Assembly: GCF_018598175.1 (NCBI RefSeq)
Contig: NZ_JAHESE010000001.1
Coordinates: forward strand, 496,001 to 560,000
DNA: 64,000 nucleotides
DNA from: Dawidia cretensis
GTDB lineage: Bacteria; Bacteroidota; Bacteroidia; Cytophagales; Cyclobacteriaceae
Reading direction: 5' to 3'
The notes under the pieces were generated by a model. The model was not told the DNA's origin, ran no database searches, and was given only the letters and a program-made list of their open reading frames with translations. The position numbers and the translations under genes were made by a program. This document shows positions 1 through 9,056 of the stretch, one piece after another; the stretch's first letter is position 1; the number at the start of each line of letters is the position of its first letter.

Positions 1-72
1 ATCCGAACCCCCTAGTTACCAGAGATTCGCCGATTAATTTAGGGTCCGTACACCGACGGTATTTTGCCCGGA

Positions 73-1857
73 TTAAGGCTGGTTCTTCTGTTGTTGCGCG
101 ACCCACTGGTCGACACGCGATTCCAGCACATCCAGCGGCAGACAGCCGTATTTTAAAACCTCATCGTGGAAGGCCGCTACGCTAAAACGGTCGCCCAATG
201 CTTCCGATGCTTTTTTGCGGAGGGCCAGGATTTTAAGCTGACCGATCTTATATGACAGCGCCTGACCGGGAATGGCCATATATCGCTCAATTTCGGCAAC
301 CGCTCCCTGCTCGCTGATCGGCTCGTTCTCCATCATATATTGAATAGCCTGCTCGCGTGTCCATTGTTTCGTGTGAAGGCCTACATCCACCACCAGGCGA
401 ATAGCCCGGTGTATACCGTCGCCCAGGTGCCCGAAATATTGATAGGGGTCGGTATACAAGCCCAGCTCCGTGCCGAGTGACTCCGTATACAGTGCCCACC
501 CTTCGCCATATGCACCGTACCACAAGAACCGACGGAAACGGGGCAGCTCCTCATTTTCCATTTGCAGGGAACTCTGATAATGATGACCGGGAATAGCCTC
601 GTGCAGGAAGAGGGTCTCCATGCCGGTATAGTTAAAAGTCCCGGCGTCGAGGATGGGTACATAAAAGATACCCGGACGCGAGCCGTCGGGCGTACCCTGG
701 TTGTATTCGGCACTGGCCGATGCTGCGCGGAAAGCCTCGGTCTGCCGTACTTCAAACTTCGACTTCGGCACCAGGTTGAAAAGCTTTTTCAACTGCGGCT
801 CCATGCGGGTGTTAATCGCGCGGAATCCAGCCAACACCTCCTCCGGAGTTTTATAGGGCATGAACTTCTTGTCGTTGTTCACATAGTCGAAGAACTGTTT
901 CAGGTCACCCTTAAAGCCTGTTTGGTTTTTAATGTTTTCCATCTCGGTGCGAATGCGTTTGACTTCGTCAAGACCTGTTTGATGGATCTCTTCAGGGGTA
1001 AGGTCGGTGGTAGTCCAATACCGAACCAGGAATTTATAGTAGTCTGCACCCTGAGTAATGCCTGAGATGCCCGCCGTCGTACGAGTATGCGGAATATACT
1101 CTTGCTGCAAAAAGTCATACAGTTTTTGATAGGAGGGCACGATCTTCTCTTGAATGGCCTGAGTGTAGGCCGCCTCCAGGCGCTTCCGGTCCTCCGCGCC
1201 AACGCTGTCCGGGAAACTCTTCAGCGGCATCCAGAAGATGCTTTTAGTCACATCTTTTACCACCATGTCTTTCGCTTGTGGCAGCACCCGCTCCATCAGG
1301 ATTTTGGGAAAGGTATATCCTGTCGCCAGGCCCTTGCGCATGTTCACGATGGCCGTATCCATCCATACAGCAAAGCCGTCGATGCGATGCAGAAAATTGT
1401 CGTAGTCTTTTACCGTCTTGAAAGGTTGCGCTCCCTGGCCACTGCCAAGCTGCGGCATCGTTAACGTCATGCCCCAGAATTGTTGCACGGGCATATAATG
1501 CTCAGAGAACTTGAGTCGATCGAGGCTGATCTGCATCTCGCGCAGGAAGACGTCATAGCTCACTTGTTCCTGCTCGGAGAGCTTGGCGCGGTCGTACGCC
1601 CGGATGCCCGAATCGTACCGGGTATAAAACGCCTGAAGGGTATCGCGAAAAGCCTTGCTAATGTCGTTCGGCAGCAGGTCGTTATATCGGTTGTCGCCAG
1701 CCTGTGTAGCTTCCAGCGGATAAAGCGGTAAGCGCTCTTCGTAGTACTGTTCCAGGAAATCATGGAGAGACTTTGCAGGCATCATGACTTCTTTTTTTGG
1801 TTCATGCGAACATGCTGTCAGCGCTACGGCCAGGGTGAGGAGAGAAAAATATTTCAT
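73..1857 (-). CDS. DUF885 family lipoprotein (putative metal-dependent hydrolase)
   Basis: 594-residue exported protein of the DUF885 family, whose members are predicted peptidase-like hydrolases. The ATG at 1857 opens a short lipoprotein signal peptide ending in an LTAC-type lipobox, so the protein is probably anchored in an envelope membrane; the longer frame back to 2007 is only the antisense shadow of the glycine-rich tail of the upstream gene. A HEAIPGHH motif starting near residue 419 is the conserved metal-site motif of the family, and a conserved EGWALYTE-type segment follows about 40 residues later. It lies 25 nt downstream of three TPM-domain genes on the same strand and is probably their last cotranscribed partner. 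Substrate is unknown. Confidence 0.85.
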   Translation of the reverse strand: MKYFSLLTLAVALTACSHEPKKEVMMPAKSLHDFLEQYYEERLPLYPLEATQAGDNRYNDLLPNDISKAFRDTLQAFYTRYDSGIRAYDRAKLSEQEQVSYDVFLREMQISLDRLKFSEHYMPVQQFWGMTLTMPQLGSGQGAQPFKTVKDYDNFLHRIDGFAVWMDTAIVNMRKGLATGYTFPKILMERVLPQAKDMVVKDVTKSIFWMPLKSFPDSVGAEDRKRLEAAYTQAIQEKIVPSYQKLYDFLQQEYIPHTRTTAGISGITQGADYYKFLVRYWTTTDLTPEEIHQTGLDEVKRIRTEMENIKNQTGFKGDLKQFFDYVNNDKKFMPYKTPEEVLAGFRAINTRMEPQLKKLFNLVPKSKFEVRQTEAFRAASASAEYNQGTPDGSRPGIFYVPILDAGTFNYTGMETLFLHEAIPGHHYQSSLQMENEELPRFRRFLWYGAYGEGWALYTESLGTELGLYTDPYQYFGHLGDGIHRAIRLVVDVGLHTKQWTREQAIQYMMENEPISEQGAVAEIERYMAIPGQALSYKIGQLKILALRKKASEALGDRFSVAAFHDEVLKYGCLPLDVLESRVDQWVAQQQKNQP

Positions 1858-1882
1858 GTATGTAAACGATGTTTCTAAAACA

Positions 1883-2812
1883 CTACCACGAGCCGCTGGC
1901 ACCGCCACCACCAAAGCTGCCGCCACCGCCTGAGAAACCGCCGCCAAAGGAGCTGCTGCTGCCAGACCGTCCACTGGACCAGCTCCCTCCCGACCATCCA
2001 CCACCATTCCGACGGCTGCTGCTTTTTGCTGTCCTGGCCATTCGTTTTGCCCAGGCTGTCTTGCCGGCTACGAGCCGGGCAATCGGAAAACAAACTAAAT
2101 ATAAGACAAGCAAAATCAATCCTCCGGTAGTGTTGAGGATGAACATCGGAAAGGTAGCGTAGAACGGTATGAGAAAAGCATAGAGAAACCAACCGCTGCC
2201 ACCCGGCACAAAAATACCGAGCACGGTAAAGATACCCAGGATCGTAAAGACAAATAAACCCATCGCCAAACGCTCCGTCCACGATAAGCCCGGCTGCAGG
2301 GTATCGTCATCAGCGTCTGCCTGATATTCATTCCGGATAGCTTTTATAATCGCTTGCACGGCGGCCGTAACGCCTTCCTCATACTGCTGTTCACGAAAAT
2401 GTGGCGCCATTTCGTTGCGAATAATACGGCTGCAGATGGCATCAGTCAGCACCCCTTCCAACCCTTGCCCTGCTTCAATGCGCATCTTGCGGTCATCCAA
2501 CGCAATCAATAATAACACACCGTTGTCGCGATTCTTTTTCCCGAGCTTCCACGTGTCGTGTGCGACACGTATAGAGTACCCTTCAAGGTCTTCACCTTCA
2601 AGGGAAGGAATGATCAACACGGCAATTTGATTGGTAGTAGAATCTTCGTGCTCTTTCAAGATAACTTCCAGGCGATCGATCGTCGCTTGCGACAATACGT
2701 GTGCTTCGTCGTGCACACGGTGGCCCCACAGGTCGGGTATCGCGCGCTGTTGCGCAGCGGCACCCATGACCGCCGAGAGAAGTATCAGAAAAAGGAAAAG
2801 CGTCTTTCTCAT
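1883..2812 (-). CDS. TPM-domain exported protein with Gly/Ser-rich tail (third of three)
   Basis: 309-residue TPM_phosphatase-domain protein. The ATG at 2812 starts a signal peptide (MRKTLFLFL..., cleavage near AAAQQ). The TPM domain occupies about residues 25-150 and contains the VHDEAHVLS start, TNQIAVLIIPSLEG and DNGVLLLIALDDRKMRIEAGQGLEG blocks. Three hydrophobic segments follow (about 185-255), then a tail of Gly, Ser and Trp ending GASGSW. Domain order and tail match the neighbour at 2829-3623, so the two look like a tandem duplication in which this copy gained extra membrane segments. TPM proteins act at membranes and their biochemical role in most bacteria is not established. The gap to the upstream gene is 16 nt. 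Confidence 0.85.
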   Translation of the reverse strand: MRKTLFLFLILLSAVMGAAAQQRAIPDLWGHRVHDEAHVLSQATIDRLEVILKEHEDSTTNQIAVLIIPSLEGEDLEGYSIRVAHDTWKLGKKNRDNGVLLLIALDDRKMRIEAGQGLEGVLTDAICSRIIRNEMAPHFREQQYEEGVTAAVQAIIKAIRNEYQADADDDTLQPGLSWTERLAMGLFVFTILGIFTVLGIFVPGGSGWFLYAFLIPFYATFPMFILNTTGGLILLVLYLVCFPIARLVAGKTAWAKRMARTAKSSSRRNGGGWSGGSWSSGRSGSSSSFGGGFSGGGGSFGGGGASGSW

Positions 2813-2828
2813 TGTTGCTATCGCATCA

Positions 2829-3623
2829 TTACCAGGAATCACTCGATCCACCGCCACCGAAGTCGCCGCCACCGCCAAAGTCAGATCCGCCGCCCGAACC
2901 CCACGAGCCCGAGCTGGAGCCAAACCCGCCACCACCTATCGGCGGGAACCAGCCACCGCCCGAAGACCAGTAGCCGCCACCACCACCACCACCGCCACGC
3001 CGGCGTGAGAGGAAGATGATCACAGCAATAATAATGATAATCGTAAGGATCGAAGAGCCCTTTCGTTTGGGTCGCCTGGCAGGGGGTTCATCGTTCTTGT
3101 ATTCGCCCTGGATAGCTTTGATGATGCCAACAACACCCGCTTTAATGCCACTGTCAAAATCGCCCTGGCGAAAGTAAGGGGAAATTTCCTGCCGGTTTAT
3201 ACGGCTCGACAGCGCGTCAGTCAGGCGTCCCTCCAGCCCCGTGCCCACCTCAATGCGCACGCGCTTATCCTGAATGGAGACCAGCAACAGCACGCCGTTG
3301 TCGTTGTTAGCCTTGCCAAGCTTCCACTCGTCAAAGGCTACATGCAGCGCGTATTCTTCAATCGATTCTCCTTGCAAAGAAGGGACAATCAGCACCGCGA
3401 TCTGGTTAGAGGTAGAATCGCGCTCAGCCTTTAGCATATACTCCAGCTCGGCCACGGTCTGTGCCGACAATACGCCGGCTTCGTCGTGTACCCATTGGCC
3501 ATTGTGGGCCGGTATGGCCAGCTGCGCAGAGAGGACGGAAGAGGTCAGGAGCGACCATGCCAACAGGCAGGTGTATAGAAAGATAAGTCGGAAGCGCACG
3601 TTCACAGGGTGGGGAAAATTCAT
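2829..3623 (-). CDS. TPM-domain exported protein with Gly-rich tail (second of three)
   Basis: 264 residues: N-terminal signal peptide to about residue 33, then a TPM domain (about 38-165) with VHDEAGVLSAQTV, SNQIAVLIVPSLQG and DNGVLLLVSIQDKRVRIEVGTGLEG blocks. One transmembrane helix follows (SILTIIIIIAVIIFL) and then a long Gly/Ser/Trp tail ending SSDSW. The start ATG overlaps the stop of the upstream TPM gene in an ATGA arrangement (3620-3623), which indicates translational coupling. The topology suggests a periplasm-facing TPM domain with the low-complexity tail on the other side of the membrane. LemA, a common partner of TPM proteins, is encoded elsewhere in this window (27098). Confidence 0.87.
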   Translation of the reverse strand: MNFPHPVNVRFRLIFLYTCLLAWSLLTSSVLSAQLAIPAHNGQWVHDEAGVLSAQTVAELEYMLKAERDSTSNQIAVLIVPSLQGESIEEYALHVAFDEWKLGKANNDNGVLLLVSIQDKRVRIEVGTGLEGRLTDALSSRINRQEISPYFRQGDFDSGIKAGVVGIIKAIQGEYKNDEPPARRPKRKGSSILTIIIIIAVIIFLSRRRGGGGGGGGYWSSGGGWFPPIGGGGFGSSSGSWGSGGGSDFGGGGDFGGGGSSDSW

Positions 3624-4285
3624 TGGTCAATGCGGAGATCATCCCGCAGCTCATTGATATCGTCATCAGTTTTATGAAAACCTTTCTCGAGAAGAATTTC
3701 TCCGCAGCGTTTAATGGCGGTTTCCATGCCATCGACAATCTTGCCGGCGCGGATGCTGCCAATGAGCCCGGCTACGATCTTGTCCCACTGCTTTTGCTCG
3801 ACCACCTTGCTGATGCCGCGGTCGGCGATGACGATCACTTCGTGTTCAAAAAAGGAAATGAAGATCATTATACCTGTGCGGTGCCGCGTATTAAAAACCT
3901 CTTCTTCCAGGAAAACATTTTCCGCGCGCTGGCGTGTGGCGTAGTCCAATTGCACCTGGCCCACCAGCATACGCTTCAAACGGCCAACGTAGTTCGGCAG
4001 CAGGCCGCCCAGAATACCGCCCAGCGCGACAACCACAAAAACAAAGAGGGGGTCATAGTATAGGGCATACGAGGCGTCCGCAACGATGTACCGGTCGAGA
4101 ATAATCGTGATCACAAACGTAAAGGCTGCAGCCAGCAACGCGCTGCGGTAGTTGGCAAGGGTGTACTGGCCGCTACGCTCGACAATGACGGGCACGATCT
4201 CGCCCGAGATTCTATCTTCGGCCTGTTTCACCGCTGCTTTGATGCGGTCCAGGTCCTGGTCGCTGAATTTTTGTTTCAGGGTCAT
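3620..4285 (-). CDS. TPM-domain membrane protein (first of three)
   Basis: 221-residue protein with an N-terminal cytosolic-type segment, two hydrophobic helices (about 50-65 and 78-95) and a C-terminal TPM-like region (HRTGIMIFISFFEHEVIVIADRG). It has no signal peptide, unlike its two downstream paralogues. The start is the ATG at 4285: an in-frame TTG at 4304-4306 lies inside a TAnnTTTG promoter box (4304-4311), so it cannot be the start codon. It heads the TPM/DUF885 operon and is coupled by ATGA to the next gene. The family call comes from the HRTGIMIFIS and ADRGI blocks; function is unknown. Confidence 0.82.
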   Translation of the reverse strand: MTLKQKFSDQDLDRIKAAVKQAEDRISGEIVPVIVERSGQYTLANYRSALLAAAFTFVITIILDRYIVADASYALYYDPLFVFVVVALGGILGGLLPNYVGRLKRMLVGQVQLDYATRQRAENVFLEEEVFNTRHRTGIMIFISFFEHEVIVIADRGISKVVEQKQWDKIVAGLIGSIRAGKIVDGMETAIKRCGEILLEKGFHKTDDDINELRDDLRIDQ

Positions 4286-4303
4286 GATGCGCGTTGTTTG
4301 TTT

Positions 4304-4311
4304 CAAAGATA
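4304..4311 (-). promoter_or_regulatory. TAnnTTTG -7 box of the TPM operon
   Basis: TATCTTTG on the minus strand, 18 nt before the ATG at 4285. It matches the Bacteroidota -7 consensus exactly. A TTG on the same strand at 4326-4328 is closer than a normal -33 element. Confidence 0.5.
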
Positions 4312-4392
4312 CGGGGAAGAGTTAACAACTGAACATGCCCCCGCAGGAAGAAAGTATTCCATTATGGATGATAATTGTCTAATTTTAGTCTC

Positions 4393-5001
4393 ATGGAAGG
4401 CTTTTTTGTCGATACACTCGGATTCTCAGAGGACGTTTTCAGCTATGTATTTTTGCCCCTGATGATTTTCTGCGCCCGCATTGGCGACGTCTCAATCAAT
4501 ACCATTCGCATCATCTACGTATTGGGGGGCCGTCGTGTTACGGCCACCGTGCTGGGCTTTTTTGAGTCGTTCATCTGGCTGATGGCTATACGCCAGATCT
4601 TCGAGCACCTCGACAACTGGATTTGTTACATCGCCTACCCCGGGGGTTTTGCCATGGGCATCTTCGTGGGCATGATCATCGAAGAACGCATTGCCTACGG
4701 CAAAGTGATCGTGCGGATCATCACCCGCAAAGAAGTGCGCGATCTGATCGCCTACCTCAACCAGCAACACTTCCGGTATACGCGTGTGCACGCCGAAGGG
4801 CCCGATGGCGACGAAAACCTGGTATTTACCGTACTGGAGCGTGAGCGGCTGGAAGACCTGTTACAGAAGCTCAAAGACATTCTGCCAACCGCCTTCTATA
4901 CCGTAGAGAAAGTAAACCGGGCTGCCGATGGCGGCACCGTAGTACAAGAAAATACAGGGTGGAGCATCGGCTCGTGGTTGAAGAGTGTAAAAGGCGACTG
5001 A
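4393..5001 (+). CDS. UPF0316/DUF2179-type membrane protein
   Basis: 202 residues. Three hydrophobic segments in the first 110 residues include the family-typical RIGDVSINTIRIIYVLGGRR block and AYPGGFAMGIFVGMIIEERIA. A soluble C-terminal domain (about 115-185) has ITRKEVRDLIAYL and FYTVEKVN segments resembling a DUF2179 ligand-binding fold. The ATG at 4393 is preferred to an in-frame TTG at 4375. The gene is divergent from the TPM operon, with about 107 nt between the two start codons. Role unknown; related proteins are predicted transporters or sensors. Confidence 0.82.
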   Translation: MEGFFVDTLGFSEDVFSYVFLPLMIFCARIGDVSINTIRIIYVLGGRRVTATVLGFFESFIWLMAIRQIFEHLDNWICYIAYPGGFAMGIFVGMIIEERIAYGKVIVRIITRKEVRDLIAYLNQQHFRYTRVHAEGPDGDENLVFTVLERERLEDLLQKLKDILPTAFYTVEKVNRAADGGTVVQENTGWSIGSWLKSVKGD

Positions 5002-5006
5002 TGTCG

Positions 5007-6530
5007 CTAAACCTCTGCCATCATGCGCAGAATATCGTCAACGTACTCGCGGCTGTTAGACAGGCGGGGTACTTTGTTCTGACCCCCCAGCTTGCCCCGG
5101 CTCTTCATCCAATTATAAAATGTACCTTCTTCCACACTGTGGAGAATGGGGGCCACCAGGGCTAAATCGTGCGCGCGCTTCGCGTCGTAGTCGGAATTGA
5201 TCTTGCGCAACGTTTCGTCCAATATATGGCCGAACTCGCGCAAGCTATTCGGCTTCACTTTAAACTCAATAATCCATTCATGTCCGCCCTTCTTACCCTC
5301 TGCCAGGTATACCGGCGCAGCGGTAAAATTATCGATTACCGCACCGGTGTGGTCACACGCAGCAGTAATCGCCGCCTCGGCATTTTCAACAATCACCTCT
5401 TCGCCAAAAGCGTTGATGAAGTGTTTCGTGCGGCCCGAGATCTTGATCCGATAAGGCGATAGCGATGTGAACTTGATGGTATCACCAATACTATACCGCC
5501 ATAAGCCCGCATTGGTAGTAATGACCATGGCGTACTGCTTGTCGAGTACTACTTCGCTGAGCGGTATCGCGTGGGGATATTCCCTGTCGATCTCACTGAC
5601 GGGAATAAACTCATAATACACACCGTAATCCAGCATGAGCAACATCTCTTCCGAGTTCTTTTGGTCTTGAATGCCGAAGAATCCTTCGCTGGCGTTATAG
5701 ATCTCCCAGTAACGCATGCCCTCGAACGGAATCAGTGACTTAAACAGATTTCGGTAGGGCGTAAAGGATACAGCACCATGGAAGAATACCTCCAGGTTGG
5801 GCCATACCTCCATAATGTGCTTTTTCTGCTTCAGCTCGACCACCTTCTGTATCAGAAGGATGGTCCATGTCGGCACGCCGGCAATGTTGGTGACGTCATC
5901 CATCGAGCTTTCCTGTGCCAGCTTCTCGATCTTCTCCTCCCAATTGCTCATCAACGCGGTTTCTAAACTGGGCGTGCGAATGAACTGCGCCCAGGGGGGA
6001 AGGTTGCGCATGATCACCGCAGAGACATCGCCGTAATACGATGTAGCCGAGGGATCTAATTCATTAATGCGATGGCTGCCGCCGACGGCAAGGCCCTTGC
6101 CATCAAACAACTTCGTATCGGGATAATTGTTTACATAGATCGACAGCAGATCCTTGCCTCCTTTGAAGTGACAGTCCTCCAGCGCCTCTTGCGACACCGG
6201 TATAAATTTGCTGCGAGCATTGGTAGTACCCGACGACTTAGAGAACCACTTGATCTCCGATGGCCACAACAGGTTTTGTTCACCGCGCATCTGGCGCTCG
6301 ATATAGGGGAAAAGCGTTTCGTAAGAATGAATGGGAACACGCTCGCGGTACTGATCGTATGTGTGAATACTGCCGAAGTCATACCGGGAGCCAAACTCGG
6401 TCAGTCGGCCGGTTTGTAAGAGCTTCTTGAATAGCTCATCCTGTACCTCATGCGGGTACTTCATGAAAAGCTCCATTTGATGGATGCGCTTTTGCATGAC
6501 CCATGTAAGTATAGAATTGATCAGCCCCAT
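5007..6530 (-). CDS. GH3 auxin-responsive promoter family protein
   Basis: 507-residue member of the GH3 family of acyl-adenylate-forming enzymes. The phosphate-binding motif KSSGTTNARSKFIP (about 100-113) and the C-terminal block YRIKISGRTKHFINAFGEEV are visible. Plant GH3 enzymes conjugate amino acids to acyl hormones; bacterial substrates are unknown, so only an acyl-amino-acid ligase-type reaction can be inferred. Full length with no signal peptide, so cytosolic. It converges with the gene ending at 5001 and has its own promoter box at 6549-6556. Confidence 0.88.
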   Translation of the reverse strand: MGLINSILTWVMQKRIHQMELFMKYPHEVQDELFKKLLQTGRLTEFGSRYDFGSIHTYDQYRERVPIHSYETLFPYIERQMRGEQNLLWPSEIKWFSKSSGTTNARSKFIPVSQEALEDCHFKGGKDLLSIYVNNYPDTKLFDGKGLAVGGSHRINELDPSATSYYGDVSAVIMRNLPPWAQFIRTPSLETALMSNWEEKIEKLAQESSMDDVTNIAGVPTWTILLIQKVVELKQKKHIMEVWPNLEVFFHGAVSFTPYRNLFKSLIPFEGMRYWEIYNASEGFFGIQDQKNSEEMLLMLDYGVYYEFIPVSEIDREYPHAIPLSEVVLDKQYAMVITTNAGLWRYSIGDTIKFTSLSPYRIKISGRTKHFINAFGEEVIVENAEAAITAACDHTGAVIDNFTAAPVYLAEGKKGGHEWIIEFKVKPNSLREFGHILDETLRKINSDYDAKRAHDLALVAPILHSVEEGTFYNWMKSRGKLGGQNKVPRLSNSREYVDDILRMMAEV

Positions 6531-6548
6531 GATGGATTACAGTAATTT

Positions 6549-6556
6549 CAAAAATA
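6549..6556 (-). promoter_or_regulatory. TAnnTTTG -7 box of the GH3 gene
   Basis: TATTTTTG on the minus strand, ending 18 nt before the ATG at 6530. No TTG is seen at the expected -33 distance. Confidence 0.5.
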
Positions 6557-6594
6557 ACGAAACTTCTCTGGAATAACGTGGGTAGACAGAGCGA

Positions 6595-7347
6595 TCAATC
6601 GTTTTTGGGAATAGTTATTTTCGCGCGTCGCAACTCAAAGTTTTGGCCGAGATAGACCTTGCGTACCTGCGGGTCGTTGGCCAGCTCTTCAGCCGTACCA
6701 GACTTAAACAATCGTCCGTCCACCATCAGGTAGGCGCGATCCGTAATCGACAGCGTCTCGTCCACGTTGTGGTCGGTAATAAGTATGCCGATATTTTTAC
6801 TCTTGAGCTTGGAAACGATCGTCTGAATCTCTTCCACGGCAATGGGATCCACACCGGCGAAGGGTTCATCCAGCAAAACGAACTTTGGATCTACCGCCAG
6901 TGCGCGCGCAATTTCTGTGCGCCGCCGCTCGCCACCCGAAAGAGACATACCCAGGTTCTTGCGTACTTTGTGGAGGCTGAACTCGTCGATCAGCTCGTCT
7001 ACTTTCGCCTTGCGGTCAGCCTTGCTGATGTCGCGCATCTCCAGCACCGACATGATGTTCTCCTCCACTGTAAGCTTGCGGAACACCGACGCTTCCTGCG
7101 CCAGATATCCCAATCCAATGCGGGCACGCTGGTACATCGGTAGCGGAGTGATCTCCTCCTTATCCAGATAAATATGGCCCTCGTTGGGTTTGATCAGTCC
7201 TACAATCATGTAGAATGATGTGGTCTTTCCGGCACCGTTCGGCCCCAGTAGCCCGACGATCTCGCCTTGTGCCACTTCTACCGACACGTCGTTTACCACC
7301 GTGCGTGTTTTATACTTCTTTACCAGGTTTTCTGCCCGCAAAATCAT
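6595..7347 (-). CDS. lptB: LptB, lipopolysaccharide export ABC ATPase
   Basis: 250 residues; the cytosolic ATPase that powers LPS extraction by LptB2FGC. Walker [10 protein letters not shown] is at residues 35-43, a Q-loop region follows ([15 protein letters not shown]), the signature is [15 protein letters not shown] and Walker B is [13 protein letters not shown], with an H-loop in ITDHNVDE. The [17 protein letters not shown] segment is diagnostic for LptB among ABC ATPases. It follows recJ by 3 nt, an arrangement that implies cotranscription. Length is normal. Confidence 0.95.
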   Translation of the reverse strand: MILRAENLVKKYKTRTVVNDVSVEVAQGEIVGLLGPNGAGKTTSFYMIVGLIKPNEGHIYLDKEEITPLPMYQRARIGLGYLAQEASVFRKLTVEENIMSVLEMRDISKADRKAKVDELIDEFSLHKVRKNLGMSLSGGERRRTEIARALAVDPKFVLLDEPFAGVDPIAVEEIQTIVSKLKSKNIGILITDHNVDETLSITDRAYLMVDGRLFKSGTAEELANDPQVRKVYLGQNFELRRAKITIPKND

Positions 7348-7350
7348 ACA

Positions 7351-9051
7351 TCAGAGAAATTTGATATCCTTAATTCGCAATTGTATAGACGTAGTACCGT
7401 TAAAAGTATTTTCCTCTACCGTAAAGACCATTTTAAAAATGTCGCGTTTAGAGAGGCGGTCGTAGTGCTCGATCATGTCAAAGCCCACCACCGGAAAAAC
7501 ATTGTCGCTGCCATCCTGGCCCGCCAGGAAGCGCACATGCTTATCCTTAAAGCTCGACAGCGCATTGAACACATAGACATTTTCGGCCTCAAAGATCGGC
7601 CGCGGGTTTTCAGGACCAAACGGCGCCATTTGCTTCAGTACATTCAGGAACTTCGGCGAGATCACGTTAAAGCTCAACGGCATGTCGATGTCGATCATCG
7701 GCGTCAACATATCTTCGGTAATGCTGGAGGAGACAACTTCTTCAAAGCGACGCTGGAACAATTCCAGGTTCTGCACATCGAGCGTAAGACCCGCGGCATA
7801 TTTGTGCCCCCCAAACTTCTCGAGCAAATCGCTGCACTCGAGAATGGCATTGTATAGATCAAACCCGACTACACTTCGGGCAGAGCCCGTGATCTTGTTG
7901 TTAGATTCGGTCAGGATCACCGTGGGGCGATAGTATTTTTCCACACAGCGCGCGGCAACGATGCCAATCACGCCTTTATGCCAGGTGTTCTTAAAAAGCA
8001 CCGTAGACTTGGCCGTGCGCATCGAGAGGTCGCCTTCGATCATGGCAATGGCTTCTTCGGTTATGTCCGAGTCGAACTGCTTTCGCAGGTCGTTCTTGAT
8101 ATTTATTTTCTCGGCCAGGGCATTGGCTTCCTCTTCGGTCCTTGCCGTGAGCAGCTCTACTGCCCCACGGGCGTGCGCCACACGGCCCGCGGCGTTGATG
8201 CGAGGGCCGAGGGTAAAAATGATACCCGACACGTCGAGATCGTTTTTAATGACAGCAATATCTTTCAGCGCCTGTAAACCCGGCCCGGGATTTTCGTTCA
8301 GTTTCTTCAAACCAAAGTGCGTCAGCACGCGATTCTCGTCTACAATCGGTACAATGTCGGAAGCAATGCTGACCGCCACGAGGTCGAGGTACTCAAATAC
8401 TTCCGTCTCATCGCGATAGCGTTGTGCATAAGCCTGCATCAGCTTGAAGCCAATGCCACAACCACTCAGCTCTTTGAACGGATAAAAGCAATCCTTCCGC
8501 TTGGGGTCAAGCACGGCCACTGCCTTCGGAATGTTATCGTCGGGCAAATGGTGGTCGCAGATGACAAAGTCAATACCTTTTAACTTGGCGATACTCACGA
8601 GTTCGGAAGACTTGATGCCGCAATCCAGGGCAATGATCAGGCCACATTTGCTCTGCTCGGCCCATTCAATGCCTGCCAGCGACACACCATAGCCTTCGGC
8701 GTACCGGTCCGGAATATATACTTCGCAGTTGGTATAAAAATTCTGTAAATAATTATATACCAGCGACACGGCCGTAGTACCGTCTACGTCGTAGTCGCCA
8801 TAGATCATGATGCGTTCGTTCTCTTCAATTGCTTTTCGCAGGCGGGCCACGGCGGCCTCCATGTCTTGCATCAGGAAGGGATCGTGCAGGTGACTGAGCT
8901 CCGGCCGGAAGAATTTACGGGCCGTGTCAAAGTCTTCAATGCCGCGCTGAATGAGAATTGCCGATAAACAGAAGTTTACATTGATGGCGTGCGAAAGTTG
9001 CTCGACCTGCTCCTGTGGGGGCTCGGCTCTTTTTAACCAGCGTTTATCCAT
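7351..9051 (-). CDS. recJ: RecJ, single-stranded-DNA-specific exonuclease
   Basis: 566-residue DHH-family 5'-3' ssDNA exonuclease used in recombination and mismatch repair. Motif I GDYDVDG is at about 85-91, LDCGIK and the DHH motif (VICDHHLPD) follow in the first 170 residues, DHHA1 motifs (GPRINAAGR; GVIGIVAAR; GSARSV) are in the middle, and an OB-like C-terminal segment closes the protein. It is read with lptB (3 nt downstream) and 5 nt after the glycine-rich gene at 9057, so the three form one operon. Confidence 0.95.
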   Translation of the reverse strand: MDKRWLKRAEPPQEQVEQLSHAINVNFCLSAILIQRGIEDFDTARKFFRPELSHLHDPFLMQDMEAAVARLRKAIEENERIMIYGDYDVDGTTAVSLVYNYLQNFYTNCEVYIPDRYAEGYGVSLAGIEWAEQSKCGLIIALDCGIKSSELVSIAKLKGIDFVICDHHLPDDNIPKAVAVLDPKRKDCFYPFKELSGCGIGFKLMQAYAQRYRDETEVFEYLDLVAVSIASDIVPIVDENRVLTHFGLKKLNENPGPGLQALKDIAVIKNDLDVSGIIFTLGPRINAAGRVAHARGAVELLTARTEEEANALAEKINIKNDLRKQFDSDITEEAIAMIEGDLSMRTAKSTVLFKNTWHKGVIGIVAARCVEKYYRPTVILTESNNKITGSARSVVGFDLYNAILECSDLLEKFGGHKYAAGLTLDVQNLELFQRRFEEVVSSSITEDMLTPMIDIDMPLSFNVISPKFLNVLKQMAPFGPENPRPIFEAENVYVFNALSSFKDKHVRFLAGQDGSDNVFPVVGFDMIEHYDRLSKRDIFKMVFTVEENTFNGTTSIQLRIKDIKFL

Positions 9052-9056
9052 CTGCC

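Noticed and set aside
1-72. Gene fragment at the left edge
   Set aside because: No start, motif or frame can be supported in these 72 bases.
562-1065. 167-codon plus-strand ORF
   Set aside because: Lies wholly inside the DUF885 gene on the other strand, has no recognisable domain and is not preceded by a promoter.
2829-3019. ORF on the plus strand with His/Arg-rich protein
   Set aside because: It is the antisense reading of the Gly/Ser tail of the TPM gene; codon and composition are shadow-like.
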